Source: Meghimatium bilineatum (taxonomy: Eukaryota > Mollusca > Gastropoda > Stylommatophora > Philomycidae). From it: a stretch of DNA of 64,000 bases. Position numbers and translations under genes: made by a program. Shown piece by piece: positions 32,790-43,790 of this stretch. The notes beneath the pieces were generated by a model. That model worked only from the letters and a program-made list of their open reading frames with translations. It ran no database searches and had not been told where the DNA came from. The first letter of the stretch is position 1; every line of letters starts with the position of its first letter. Where the stretch lies: NCBI GenBank assembly GCA_034231615.1, contig CM067306.1:66320579-66384578 (forward strand), given 5' to 3'.

Positions 32790-33215
32790 GCACCCTCTGT
32801 GGCTGGGAGGGAACCAGAGATGTACTGTGTAGTACTGGGGAGGAGGAGACTGACAGCACTGTTTTTTTCCTATGTCTGAAACCCATCATAGAGGCACAGT
32901 GACTCAGGACGTGACAATCCTTTTTACTTAAACATTTGGTTGATTGCCTCGAGAAATAGAGAAGTTCGGCATAACCAGTAGTCAATTGGTGGCGGGGAAT
33001 AAGCAAAGTGAGCCCTAACTTGGCTACAGCGGTTAGGAGCAGTGCATAAGTTGAAACCTACCGTCCTGGATGTGTGAAAGTTATTCTCAGACTCTGTCCC
33101 GGGGTGGGCCGAAAATCCACAGACTTCCCAGCAATATAATGCCATTTAATGGCATTAGGTCAAAGGGCATGAGTCCATGGACCGCTGGATCAGCAAGCAA
33201 CCAACCAATCAACCA
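32790..33215 (+). mobile_element. Dispersed repeat D, longer copy with (CCAA)n end
   Basis: The 3' end GGGCATGAGTCCATGGACCG, CTGGATCAGCAAGCAACCAA matches 1.99-2.03 kb. How far left the element reaches is not certain because the other copy is short. Confidence 0.45.
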
Positions 33216-33736
33216 ACTGAATAGTTAGTTCGACTCGTTGAGCCACGACCGCCTACAGTAAGAACTTTTATCTAGAATTGTCACGTGACCGTGCGGCAGC
33301 ATTTGTGTCGCTTTCGATTGTCACTATTTACACGTTGCTACTTTTGGCATATGCGATTCCCCGTATATAAACAGTGAACAACTGACAGACAATATTAACA
33401 ATCAACGAGCGGGGTCCTAATTAATTCTGTTGAAAGGTCTTAATCTGAAATGGTCATAGCTGAGCGTATGCAAGGTCACGTGTCAGCTGATGGGTCTGGT
33501 CTGGCCATTTGTTTATGCGTATATTTTGTATCACTTAGTGAAAATTTCGAGATAAAATTGATATATCAGGATAACTATCGCTGATATCAGTGATAAGCTA
33601 TGATACACACGTACTAATTTTCTAGATATACTCGTGAGAATTGATACACGGTAGAAAATCTCGAAGGAATACGATAATTATTATCGATAATCGCCCCTCA
33701 CTGTGACGTCAAAGTTTGATTCATCCTTCTATATTT
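33216..33736. other. Non-repetitive sequence
   Basis: Holds the TATA candidate and alternating ATATCAGTGATA palindromic words near 33560-33600. No gene recognised. Confidence 0.3.
33290..33400 (+). promoter_or_regulatory. Candidate TATA-type core promoter
   Basis: CCCCGTATATAAACAGTG contains TATATAAA at 33364-33371, with GC-rich flanking and a possible initiator TCAACG about 35 bp downstream. No coding sequence is recognised after it, and SINE and hAT copies lie close, so function is unproved. Confidence 0.25.
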
Positions 33737-33846
33737 AAGTGACCGTCGTCCGGCGGATGGTGGCAGGTAATAGGAAAGTGTTTCTGTATCTTTAGGTGAC
33801 CGTGGTCAGGCGGATGGTGGCAGGTAATAGGAAAGTGTTTCTGTAG
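33737..33846. repeat. 57-bp direct duplication
   Basis: GGCGGATGGTGGCAGGTAAT, AGGAAAGTGTTTCTGTA occurs twice with CCGTCGTCC/CCGTGGTCA differences. Confidence 0.9.
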
Positions 33847-33887
33847 CCACAACTTCCAATATTGGTATGCGTATACGCCCTAATATT

Positions 33888-34050
33888 ATTTTGTGTTCTC
33901 GAACTCCCACAAGGTCTCTCTCTTGTAACATGACACTCGTTCTACTATATTTAGCAAGATGTAGTACAGAGAACGGACACGTGTTGTGTCACCGTATTAC
34001 TTGCGCATATGGTCCGACACAACCATCATCGGCAGTGTATAACCTGATAT
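33888..34050 (-). mobile_element. SINE family A copy, degenerate
   Basis: GTTCTCGAACTCCCACAAGG, GTACAGAGAACGGACACGTG, TGTGTCACCGTATTACTTGC and GGTCCGACACAACCATCATC follow family A order. AAG tail not visible. Confidence 0.6.
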
Positions 34051-34427
34051 AACTTAGATGCATCCTGTGGTTGAAGATGCGTGTCTCTAAACAGGATGTC
34101 TCAAAGCCTCAATGATATATCAATGCACACAAAGATTGAAACGGCTGTTGGCACACGTCACAGTAGAACACGGCTAGGAGTCAACATAGAAAACAGTGTC
34201 GTGAGTTCCTCTACATTATTATATAGTCCCTCGACAAATATTCAGTCATGTGTAATCATAAACTTCATACTTCTAAGGTGACACTATTTGATATTTCCCG
34301 GACCCCAGTCTCACAAAGTTTGGGACGCACTGTTACAAAGAAAATTCAGGGTAATTGTGACGTTTCCAACTCCGTAGTTAGTCGTTACGTGTATGAAGAT
34401 GTCAATAGCTTTCTCCCTTACCCACTA
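34051..34427. other. Unassigned sequence
   Basis: No gene recognised. Confidence 0.3.
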
Positions 34428-34633
34428 ACCAACCAGCCAAGCAACCAACCAGCTAGCTATCCAACCAACCTTCCAACCACACACCTAATTAAACAGTCAA
34501 CCGTCTATCCAACTAACCTTCCAGTCAACCACTCACGAAATCAACCAGTCGACCAAACAGCCAAGGAACCAGCCAATCATCCAACCAACCACCCAACTAC
34601 CCACCCAACTATTCAAACAACCAGTCAACCAAC
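34428..34633. repeat. Degenerate AACC tetranucleotide array
   Basis: AACCAACCAGCC-like words, heavily mutated, over about 200 bp. Confidence 0.85.
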
Positions 34634-34683
34634 CAGAAGTGCTGTCATCCATAGTTGCATTTCCAAAAATGTATACATTAGAC

Positions 34684-34871
34684 CAGTGTTTCCCCACCTT
34701 TTTTAACCATGCCCCACCAAAGTCTTTCTAAAATTATGATGACCCCCCCCCCCTATGTAACGTATACATATTTTGTAATATTCAAAAATTGTATTATTCC
34801 CCCATGAGCTGTCCCCCTGAACAATCAAATTGCCCCCCTGTGGGGCGTGTGCCCCACGTTGGGAAACACTG
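34684..34871. mobile_element. hAT-like MITE, complete with TIRs and 8-bp duplication
   Basis: The element begins CAGTGTTTCCCCACC and ends GTTGGGAAACACTG, an inverted pair. It is flanked by CATTAGAC (34676-34683) and CATTAGAA (34872-34879), matching at 7 of 8 bases. CAGTG termini and an 8-bp target duplication are the marks of the hAT superfamily. At 188 bp without ORF it is non-autonomous. Confidence 0.85.
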
Positions 34872-34899
34872 CATTAGAAAGTGAATATTGCGACCACAA

Positions 34900-35150
34900 T
34901 GGTTAAAAAGAACATCATCTTTCATATCCGGATGACACAGTCCTCGTGGCCGAAAAATGAGCAGGAGCTACAGAGACGAATAGAAAAAGTTGACAAGTCA
35001 AGTCGAGAATATTTCATATATGAATATCCACAGTCCAATCAGCAATCATCGATATGCAGATGAAAACTGTCATGTTAGCAGAAAGTGAACATGAACTACA
35101 AGCCTAATAGATCAAGTTGAGAAATCAAGTCAAGAGTATGAACAAGATAT
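34900..35150 (+). mobile_element. LINE RT core fragment with a duplicated YADD segment
   Basis: Plus frames give YPDDTVLVAEK then (one base shift) EQELQRRIEKVDKSS for the first segment (34910-35012). They then give RYADE, LAES-EHELQA and DQVEKSSQEYEQDIN for the second (35048-35152). Both are the RT catalytic YADD block and its C-terminal helix, so the block is present twice in tandem with about 40-50% protein divergence. The second runs without a gap into the 23-bp array. Confidence 0.75.
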
Positions 35151-35688
35151 AAACTATTGTTACACTATACAATAAACTATTGTTACACTATACAATAAAC
35201 TATTGTTACACTATACAATAAACTATTGTTACACTATACAATAAACTATTGTTACACTATACAATAAACTATTGTTACACTATACAATAAACTATTGTTA
35301 CACTATACAATAAACTATTGTTACACTATACAATAAACTATTGTTACACTATACAATAAACTATTGTTACACTATACAATAAACTATTGTTACACTATAC
35401 AATAAACTATTGTTACACTATACAATAAACTATTGTTACACTATACAATAAACTATTGTTACACTATACAATAAACTATTGTTACACTATACAATAAACT
35501 ATTGTTACACTATACAATAAACTATTGTTACACTATACAATAAACTATTGTTACACTATACAATAAACTATTGTTACACTATACAATAAACTATTGTTAC
35601 ACTATACAATAAACTATTGTTACACTATACAATAAACTATTGTTACACTATACAATAAACTATTGTTACACTATACAATAAACTATAC
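35151..35688. repeat. 23-bp perfect array, about 23 copies, at the LINE RT core
   Basis: AAACTATTGTTACACTATAC plus AAT. Essentially all copies are identical by eye. Each unit holds TATTGT and ACAATA, arms of a small hairpin. The array begins where LINE residues DIN end. Confidence 0.96.
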
Positions 35689-35689
35689 T

Positions 35690-36006
35690 GATGAGATTTG
35701 GATAAATATGAGATTTAGGAAGACAAAGATGAAATGTATATAGATATTGATAAGCTTTGGATCGGTCATATGATATTTAGATAGAGAAAGATAAGCCTTA
35801 GTTAAAATAAAATGAGATTTAGATATACAAAGATGAGTTTTAGATAGACATAGATGAGATTTGATAGACAAAGATGAGGTTTAGAAAGACAAATATGAGG
35901 TTTAGAAAGACAAAGATGAGGTTTAGAAAGACAAAGATGAGGTTTAGAAAGACAAAGATGAGGTTTAGAAAGACAAAGATGAGGTTTAGAAAGACAAATA
36001 TGAGAG
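35690..36006. repeat. 21-bp tandem array, about 15 copies (left part degenerate)
   Basis: GATGAGGTTTAGAAAGACAA plus A; regular from 35868, decayed to the left. Confidence 0.9.
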
Positions 36007-36095
36007 CTAGTGATATCAATACAGATGAAGCCCTTCTCCAGAATATTCCTATAAGCAGTTAGATAAATTGTCATTTATGTAGGCTTATTCATCAG

Positions 36096-36375
36096 TTTTC
36101 TTCTTCTTCTGCGTTCGTTCTCAAAGTCCTGCAGATTAGCAGGATGTAGTTCGGAGAACGGAATGCGTTGTGTCATGGTTTACAGCATTGCTGCGATAGC
36201 TGCGCCTTTCGGCATGAAACATCCGACTTCAGCATGGTTTTGGGTCACTGACCCTATATCAGTTGGGACAGCCAACTCCATCACATAACCTCCTTAGTCG
36301 CCTTTTACGACATGCGTGGAATGTAAACAGTGTTGCTATTCTTTGCTCCCCTTTCAGGCGCCGGCAACACACGGC
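36096..36375 (-). mobile_element. SINE family B copy
   Basis: CTTCTTCTTCTGCGTTCGTT, CAGGATGTAGTTCGGAGAAC, GCGTTGTGTCATGG, GACCCTATATCAGTTGGGAC and TAGTCGCCTTTTACGACATG in order on plus. Best preserved family B copy. It runs up to the 26-bp array. Confidence 0.75.
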
Positions 36376-36387
36376 GTTATTCACCAG

Positions 36388-36576
36388 TGTGTGGCTTATA
36401 CCTCTATACCAGTGTGTGGGCGTGTACATGTGTACCAGTGTGTGGGCGTGTACATGTGTACCAGTGTGTGGGCGTGTACATGTGTACCAGTGTGTGGGCG
36501 TGTACATGTGTACCAGTGTGTGGGCGTGTACATGTGTACCAGTGTGTGGGCGTGTTCATGTATACCAGTGTGTGGC
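36388..36576. repeat. 26-bp tandem array, about 7 copies
   Basis: CAGTGTGTGGGCGTGTACAT plus GTGTAC. Because 26 is not divisible by 3, the same pseudo-peptide cycles through all frames. Confidence 0.95.
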
Positions 36577-36761
36577 ATCTGCGGATTGTACTTCTAGTTC
36601 CTGGTACGAAGACTAAGGTGGGTGTCTTCTTTCCAGGCTTGACGTATGAGCAGACTAAGAAAGGTTGAGAGTTAGGATGACAATGAGTTACCTGTAAGAA
36701 AACCATCAATGTCACTACATGTCTTGTCTAAATTTCTTACTTCTGTCTTCTGTCACATGAT

Positions 36762-36884
36762 TGCCATGATTGACATGATTGACATGATTGACATGATTCA
36801 CATGATTCACATAATTCACATGATTGACATGATTGACATGATTGACATGATTCACATGATTCACATAATTCACATGATTGACAT
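36762..36884. repeat. 9-bp array ATTGACATG / ATTCACATG
   Basis: Two 54-63 bp blocks with the same variant order (three ATTGACATG, two ATTCACATG, one ATTCACATA) show a higher-order duplication. Confidence 0.95.
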
Positions 36885-36942
36885 GGACGACAAAGAGATG
36901 TAGACCAGACGACATTGTACATTTGTCCATGAGGGCAGATTT

Positions 36943-37464
36943 CTTCCTAGTGTCGGAGAAATGCCCTTTCTAGTGTCCGAGTAATGTCCTTCCTAGTGGC
37001 GTAGAAATGTCCTTCCTAGTGTCGGAGAAATGTCCGTACCAGGATTGGAGAAATGCCCTTCCTAGTGTCGGAGAAATGTTCTTCCTAGTGTCGGAGAAAT
37101 GTCCTTCCATAGAGCGTAGAAATGTCCTTCCTAGTGTCGGAGAAATGTCTGTACCAGGATTGGATAAATGCCCTTCCTAGTGTCGGAGAAATGTTTTTCC
37201 TAGTGTCGGAGAAATGTCCTTCCATAGAGCGTAGAAATGTCCTTCCTAGTGTCGGAGAAATGTCTGTAGCAAGAATGGAGAAATGACATTCCTAGTGGCG
37301 TAGAAATGTCATTCCTAGTGTCGGAGAAATGTCTGTACCAGGATTGGAGAAATGCCATTCCTAGTGTCGGAGAAATGTCCTTCCTAGTGTCGGAGAAATG
37401 TCCTTCCTAGTGTCGGAGAAATGTCCTTCTAGTGTCGGAGAAATGTCCTTCTAGTGTCGGAGAC
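36943..37464. repeat. 24-bp tandem array, about 22 copies, with 120-bp superstructure
   Basis: CCTAGTGTCGGAGAAATGTC plus CTTC. Variant units (CCATAGAGCGTAGAAATG, GTACCAGGATTGGAGAAATG) recur about every 120 bp, five units. Confidence 0.95.
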
Positions 37465-37546
37465 CTCTAGATGTTCCATCACTTCGGATGTGTTAACAAA
37501 TCCGACAGAAGAATGATGCACTAGTTGGTCCAGACGTGTATGCTGC

Positions 37547-37878
37547 ACTCCTGGACTGACCTGATGCTGATGGTATACTGTCGCCTACACTCCTGGACTG
37601 ACCTGATGCTGATGGTATACTGTCGCCTACACTCCTGGACTGACCTGATGCTGATGGTATACTGTCGCCTACACTCCTGGACTGACCTGATGCTGATGGT
37701 ATACTGTCGCCTACACTCCTGGACTGACCTGATGCTGATGGTATACTGTCGCCTACACTCCTGGACTGACCTGATGCTGATGGTATACTGTCGCCTACAC
37801 TCCTGGACTGACCTGATGCTGATGGTATACTGTCGCCTACACTCCTGGACTGACCTGATGCTGATGGTATACTGTCGC
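37547..37878. repeat. 42-bp tandem array, about 8 copies
   Basis: CTCCTGGACTGACCTGATGC plus TGATGGTATACTGTCGCCTA and CA, virtually identical copies. Confidence 0.97.
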
Positions 37879-37965
37879 ACTGGAATGCTTCATTTCGGTG
37901 ACTACACATGAAAACATAAACCCTAGCTAAAACAACCATAACCCCCATAACAGCACCATAAACCC

Positions 37966-38043
37966 TCCTACACAAACATAAACCCTCCTACACAAACATA
38001 AACCCTCCTACACAAACATAAACCATCCTAACACAACTATAAA
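37966..38043. repeat. 20-bp tandem repeat, about 4 copies
   Basis: ATAAACCCTCCTACACAAAC. Confidence 0.95.
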
Positions 38044-39010
38044 CCACCCCCAACCCTGCCTTTGAGACAACAGGTTTTATGCAAGTCAGGGTATCTCCTC
38101 ACTCGCAATCTTCGACAGTACTACACGACATCTGTACATACTTAATTAGGACTTCATTCGTGACGTGTCTCACTATTGTCGTGAGTTTCATTGGTCATTA
38201 TTTCTATACTTGGAGAAGCTTGTCACAAATAGCCAAGGCCGTCAACGAAATGCACGGAAGTAATCGAAATGGGCCTTTCAAGACATGTTTACGTTTTCCA
38301 TGCACAAATCTTCTATATAGCGGAGACGGCCATGCCTCCGTTAATTGAGGGGAGAAAACTTGGTGAGAAAAGTTATGAGCTATCACAAGTTACCTGCTCA
38401 CTGCTGAAGAGATTATTTCATCATCATCATAATCTTGCCTTATCCAACTTCACCGTCCTTGTCATTGGCTCGCGACACAAGTGCATACAGCGGAACCAAT
38501 TATTAGCTGTATTAGTAAAAGATGAGAGACCATGTTTGCGTCCTGCACGCAGGACTCATCTAAAGAAGTACGTCACGTAGATTAACAATCAGCCCCAATT
38601 AGATCTGCTGCCACTGAATAACAGTGCCGATAGAAACGTGACCAGGGATGACTAAAGTTATCACGACCTGGACATACACGACTTTATTAAGTCGGTCGCG
38701 TGCCTTCGTCATCCATTTCCAAACAACAGCATTCTATTATGATGTTTGTCCGCACCTCCCCTTCTTCTCTCCTCGGCGTAACATCAGGACATATGAAAGA
38801 TAAATATTTTGTATTGTTGAACAGGGTTGCCACACATGAACTATTTATATTTCCACCTATGTAAATCTGTCTTTTTTTAAAGATTAACTAGAGTTACAGA
38901 ATTCATTTCTCTTATTCTATGTTTCTTGACATTTAAAAGAAAAAATAGTATTATTAATATTCTGATGACAAAATCTGTCTAGAACGATGTCTTCTTTATT
39001 AGCTTTCTAA
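38044..39010. other. Non-repetitive sequence without recognised gene
   Basis: Short open frames at 38079-38348 (+) and 38204-38386 (-) overlap each other; neither has a recognised domain. Right part is AT-rich. Confidence 0.3.
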
Positions 39011-39628
39011 ACTTCTCTAATTCATGTTTTTATCTTCAGGCGCTCTAAACTTCTCTAATTCATGTTTTTATCTTCAGGCGCTCTAAACTTCTCTAATTCA
39101 TGTTTTTATCTTCAGGCGCTCTAAACTTCTCTAATTCATGTTTTTATCTTCAGGCGCTCTAAACTTCTCTAATTCATGTTTTTATCTTCAGGCGCTCTAA
39201 ACTTCTCTAATTCATGTTTTTATCTTCAGGCGCTCTAAACTTCTCTAATTCATGTTTTTATCTTCAGGCGCTCTAAACTTCTCTAATTCATGTTTTTATC
39301 TTCAGGCGCTCTAAACTTCTCTAATTCATGTTTTTATCTTCAGGCGCTCTAAACTTCTCTAATTCATGTTTTTATCTTCAGGCGCTCTAAACTTCTCTAA
39401 TTCATGTTTTTATCTTCAGGCGCTCTAAACTTCTCTAATTCATGTTTTTATCTTCAGGCGCTCTAAACTTCTCTAATTCATGTTTTTATCTTCAGGCGCT
39501 CTAAACTTCTCTAATTCATGTTTTTATCTTCAGGCGCTCTAAACTTCTCTAATTCATGTTTTTATCTTCAGGCGCTCTAAACTTCTCTAATTCATGTTTT
39601 TATCTTCAGGCGCTCTAAACTTCTCTGT
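39011..39628. repeat. 38-bp array, about 16 near-identical copies, splice-acceptor-like unit
   Basis: CTTCTCTAATTCATGTTTTT plus ATCTTCAGGCGCTCTAAA. Each unit contains CTAAT, a T-rich tract and TCTTCAG followed by G, in the order and spacing of an intron 3' end on the plus strand. Only the last copy deviates (CTCTGTTTCATG). Confidence 0.97.
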
Positions 39629-40734
39629 TTCATGTTTTTAGTTATCCGTTATGACGTTTAGTTTTGTGTGGAATTTGTCTGTTACAAGATTAATGTTAAC
39701 TTCCTATTTAAGTAAGACTGAACTTTGCTATTTCTTTGTTGACTCACATAAGGACATTGATTGCTGATCAAGCTGGTTTGATTTTAGTCAAATTTCAGGT
39801 AAAATATGGCCAAAATTTACCAAACGTGTAACTTTCATATATTTCAAAGTTTATGGGGTCTCAAAATGGTGCAATTATGAATTTGGGTAATGAGACATGG
39901 CGAAGTTCTGTTCTGACAACAATGTTACCATCTGGCTATTTCACTAACTACGCCATGGGTATATTGTCATTTCTGGAATCTATTGTTCTCAGATGTTAGA
40001 TGATGCGAAGCTGTTTGTACCTGGTGATTTCGTGATATTTTCGTGAAGTCTGCGTATATGTTCAATAAATGTGAGGAGAGAAAACATATGTAACCATATC
40101 TCTAAATTATAATTTTTTTGAAATATGCGAAAAATTAACTTACAGACCATCGTATATTTTGTGACAAATAAGATACTCGTATAAAACATTATGATTTTGT
40201 TATTAAGTACTACGATGACTTTACCATAACTAGCAAGTAATTATTAGTGTCGAAATTACGAAGTCTTTCTCAAACGGCACAAATGTGTAGAGGATTGACT
40301 TCAATGTTTTCGGGTTTCTACATATATACTGTCCATCTCAACGAAAGATACATCATGCCGTGAGTACCACTCGCAGCACATAACTCCGTAGCTTTAAGCG
40401 ATAATGTGCGAGGATTTTTGAAAAATTACAATTTTAAACAGGACGACAGAAAGAATATTTGAACCCTTGAACAGGAGATGAAATGTTTTATCGCTAAGCT
40501 AGGAAGAACCCCCTCCCCATCCCCATATATTCGTTGTAATATCAATACAAATTTAGCAGGGGATATGTGAAAACACAATTTCTAATCACGTCAGTTCTTG
40601 TGTGTCTAATACTAACAAACTCTTATCGCATAAAAACATAAAACAAATATAAGGTTAACAACATCAACACAAAAAATAAAGAAATTTAATACGATATAGT
40701 CCTGCATGAAATATCCATGTATTGTGTAAGCACT
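39629..40734. other. AT-rich unassigned sequence
   Basis: About 1.1 kb with no recognised gene, RNA or repeat. Confidence 0.35.
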
Positions 40735-41270
40735 TTACAGATCAGGCGATACCACATTAGATATATCAACACAGGGTCAGTGGCGTAGATATCATTACCT
40801 TAAGGCGGGGGTGTTACCTGCAAGAAAGTTGGAAAAGTATCTTCGTGTGTAAACATCATAATAACAGAAAATTGGAAGATAATTTTGACAAAAATCGCTG
40901 AAGATGTGACTTAATCAATCTTTTTATTAAATTCCTCTTAGTTAGGACCTCTTACTAAAATTCATGTTCAGATTGGCTAAGGGTGGTTGGCGGTCTTTAA
41001 CCTCATCCTAACCCTCTCCCCGCCTTATCTATGGGCCTGCGTAGAATCCTCTAACGATTTATGTCTTGAGCGTTGCCGATGAGTGAGAGAAAATCCCGAA
41101 ATATCGGGTCCTTGATGTTGTCTGCACATTATTTTCCCTTGACCCTCTGCTTCCCTACCTTCGATTGTTTCACTGTAATATTTTTATTGACAAGACATCG
41201 TGTCGGCATATATTTCCAAACAATTCCAGCTTTAACCGTAAAAAATGATGCTGAAATTAAACCGGTAGAG
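40735..41270 (-). mobile_element. LINE group 4 copy interrupted by a MITE-like insert
   Basis: ATACCACATTAGATATATCA at 40748 matches GTACCACATTGGATGCTTCA of the 26.1-kb copy. After about 265 bp of unrelated DNA the match resumes at 41043 (AGAATCCTCTAACGATTTAT, GGTCCTTGATGTTGTCTGCA, ATCGTGTCGGCATATATTTC). No open frame remains. Confidence 0.65.
40778..41042. mobile_element. MITE-like insert in LINE group 4 copy
   Basis: Begins CAGTGGCGTAGATA and AAGGCGGGGG; the right side has CCCCGCCTTATCTATGGGCC, an imperfect inverted match. CAGTGGCGTA is a common hAT-type terminus. The outermost right bases and the target duplication are unclear. Confidence 0.5.
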
Positions 41271-41764
41271 TTTAACCATGAACTGCGTTCAGAGATCTTC
41301 TATAAGATACACTATCATACAACATTGTTGAATTCTGTCCTGACATTTTAAAATATAGTTTCTCATTAAATACAAATAACATATGGCAACCCTGCTTTGA
41401 CGGCATTTTCTCTGCGGGTTTTTTTTTAAAAACTAGTGATTGAGGTATGCTCTGGACATTGCTAATTGCGTACGGGCAGATCGTTTAGAACATAAACAAA
41501 ATTCTATAGTATGTTTGTTGTCTATGTATAATCGTAAGTAAGTATATGTAAATATATCAACCACAGAAATCAACCACAGAAATCAGCTAAATATATCATC
41601 CAAATATAAAAACCAAATATATAAATCAAATAGACCAACAAACAACAATGTCTGCATTTGTTTGGAAATTTTAGTAACTATTTTATTTGAAAACTTTGCA
41701 TAGACATTATCCAGGTGTTTCCACTAAAAAGTCTTCGTCCAGACAATAATCGACGAAAACAAAT
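41271..41764. other. AT-rich unassigned sequence
   Basis: Nothing recognised. Confidence 0.3.
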
Positions 41765-42090
41765 TTCATCGTCTTCTTCTAGTTCTTCTTTTATTTCTTC
41801 TGTGTTGGTTCTCAAAACCCTGAAAAATTATCAGTATGTAGTTCAATGAAAGGAATGAATTGTATCAAGGTTTACAACTTAGCTGCTATATCTGCGCCTT
41901 TACGCCTGACACAACTAATTAGAGTATTACATTTAAGTCCCTGATCATTTGACTGAAGAAAGTTCACATTTCGAATCTTTTTAAATGTGACAAGAAGATT
42001 TACTTCTGACACCTCCTTAGTTACGTCTTCCGACATGCATGGTAGATAACTCTTTTCTATGGGCTTCATTATTTATTCTATCTTTATTGT
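41765..42090 (-). mobile_element. SINE family B copy, degenerate
   Basis: ATTTCTTCTGTGTTGGTTCT, CAGTATGTAGTTCAATGAAA, TATCAAGGTTTACAAC, CTGCTATATCTGCGCCTTTA and CCTCCTTAGTTACGTCTTCC are in family B order. Confidence 0.65.
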
Positions 42091-42494
42091 GGGCTACAGC
42101 AACACATGCGAGCTAAAGGCACATCGAAGACAATCATTTCCATCAAATTAATAGATTGCACATTTTATATTTCAAACAGTTGTTCCATTAGTGTGGTATT
42201 TATTCAAAACGTCTTCCTAGATTTACTCTATTGACTTGACATGTTCGTCTAACAGTGACCGTAACATTGACATTGACGTCGAACATGAACAACTAATATT
42301 GACATTAACTTTGACTCCAATATTAAAGACTAATAATGACATTGACTAACATTGACAATGCTGTCTGTTATTGACAACCAACTAAATCAACCAAATAACA
42401 TGTGACATCTGCACATATTCGATTGATATGGTAAGATCTTTTGTTGGACGAAACATCAGAAACGTTGAAGCATCATGAGGGACATAAGTTTTTC
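42091..42494. other. Unassigned sequence
   Basis: A weak TTGACATTGAC-type motif recurs at 42255-42365. No gene seen. Confidence 0.3.
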
Positions 42495-42745
42495 CATCAA
42501 CCCAGAACATTAGAACATTATGCAACGACCAGCAACGAGCTGTAAGAGGTGTCCAAACAACTGATTGGTTCAATTTCGAAAAAGGAGTCAGACAAAGATG
42601 TGTCATATCACCATAACTCTTTAATATTTATACAGAAAACATCGCGATGAATATAAGAAATTACCAACATGGAAAAATCTTGGATCCAACCTCAATGTCG
42701 GATGTCACGAGATATCAGAATGAGGATATGGTGATGACACAACAA
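42495..42745 (+). mobile_element. LINE RT palm fragment (group 7)
   Basis: Plus reads QQRAVRGVQTTDWFNFEKGV, then RQRCVISP, one stop, and LFNIYTENIAMN. The GVRQGCxLSPxLFNxYxE block is the RT motif before the catalytic box; here Gly is Arg. About 50 codons later TRYQNEDMVMT occupies the place of the YADD box, with the motif destroyed. The element is dead. Confidence 0.75.
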
Positions 42746-42924
42746 AACTGTCCACACGAAAAACATTTTTGGACACTTCATAAATTCCATCAAAGAACAC
42801 ATGTAGAAAGAAAATATGTTTCTGAACGTAAGACAGAGATAGCGACAAGCGATAAAAGCAGGAATCAGGGTAACGGATACCAAAGACTAACAGACCATGA
42901 CAAAAGTAGGCAGATCTATCTATT
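42746..42924. other. Unassigned sequence between LINE pieces
   Basis: An open plus frame continues here but has no recognised motif. Confidence 0.3.
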
Positions 42925-43140
42925 CGCTGAAACCCTTTGTTGCCTTTCGGCGTCAGGGGTAGAAGAGTTTTCTGGAGACAGCCCGCTTGTGTGCTTAGTA
43001 TATTGTGGAATTTGTCGCCTCTTTTATTTCAGTGGTCCATCGTTTTCGTGGTCGGCCCCTAGGTCTTCCTTCACTGTATCGTGTAGCATAGCTTGCTGTG
43101 GTATGCTGTCTAAGCTGATAAGCAGGCAGATGTACACATG
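42925..43140 (-). mobile_element. LINE group 2, extreme C-terminus
   Basis: GCGTCAGGGGTAGAAGAGTT and GGTCCATCGTTTTCGTGGTC align with the end of the 10.5-kb copy (GCGTCAGGGGTGGAAGAGTT, GATCCATCTTTTACATGGTC). Frames are broken. Confidence 0.7.
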
Positions 43141-43147
43141 ATTTCAA

Positions 43148-43424
43148 AAGCCACCTGAACATAACAGAAGAAGGAAGATAGGCTCACGAAGGGTACAGGT
43201 ATCAACGACTACCTGAACATGACAGAAGAAGAAAGATAGGCTCACGAAGGGTACAAGTTATCAACGACTACCTGAACATGACAGAAGAAGAAAGATAGGC
43301 TCACGAAGGGTACAAGTTATCAACGACTACCTGAACATGACAGAAGAAGAAAGATAGGCTCACGAAGGGTACAAGTTATCAACGACTACCTGAACATGAC
43401 AGAAGAAGAAAGATAGGCTCAATA
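43148..43424. repeat. 59-bp tandem array, about 4.7 copies
   Basis: ACCTGAACATGACAGAAGAA plus GAAAGATAGGCTCACGAAGG and GTACAAGTTATCAACGACT. Confidence 0.95.
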
Positions 43425-43597
43425 ATCATATGGGAATTGAAGACTGTGATGACTGCTACATCCTGCCCAGTATAACCTACCTGATGATAGTGTTGATGGT
43501 GATGATGGTGATGGTGATGGGGATGATTACTTGACATTGTGTCCAGCTCTATTCCCTGTACAGTCCGGTCTTTTATTTATTTCCACTTAGTTACAGA

Positions 43598-43790
43598 TTG
43601 TATCTTTTTTCTTCTTCTGCGCTGGTTCTCGTGTTTCTAAAGATTAGTTGGATGTATCCCACAGAGCTTCCATGGTTGTTTCATGGTTTACAACTTGTCT
43701 GCAAGGTAATTCCATTTAAATGCATCTTTAGCATGGATGCTCGGTCATCTTGAACGCCTATCGAAAGTGACTTCAAATACACACCCTCAG
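43598..43790 (-). mobile_element. SINE family B copy, partial
   Basis: TTTCTTCTTCTGCGCTGGTT, GATTAGTTGGATGTATCCCA, TTTCATGGTTTACAACTTG. The distal TAGTCGCC part is missing. Confidence 0.6.

Noticed and set aside
37493-37975. 160-codon frame with SASGQSRSVGDSIP repeats
   Set aside because: It is the 42-bp array in one of three open frames; copies are too alike at silent sites to judge selection, and no gene context exists.
35151-39628. Regular arrays (23, 42, 38 bp) considered as CRISPR-like
   Set aside because: Units are contiguous with no unique spacers, and the DNA is eukaryotic; these are ordinary tandem repeats.
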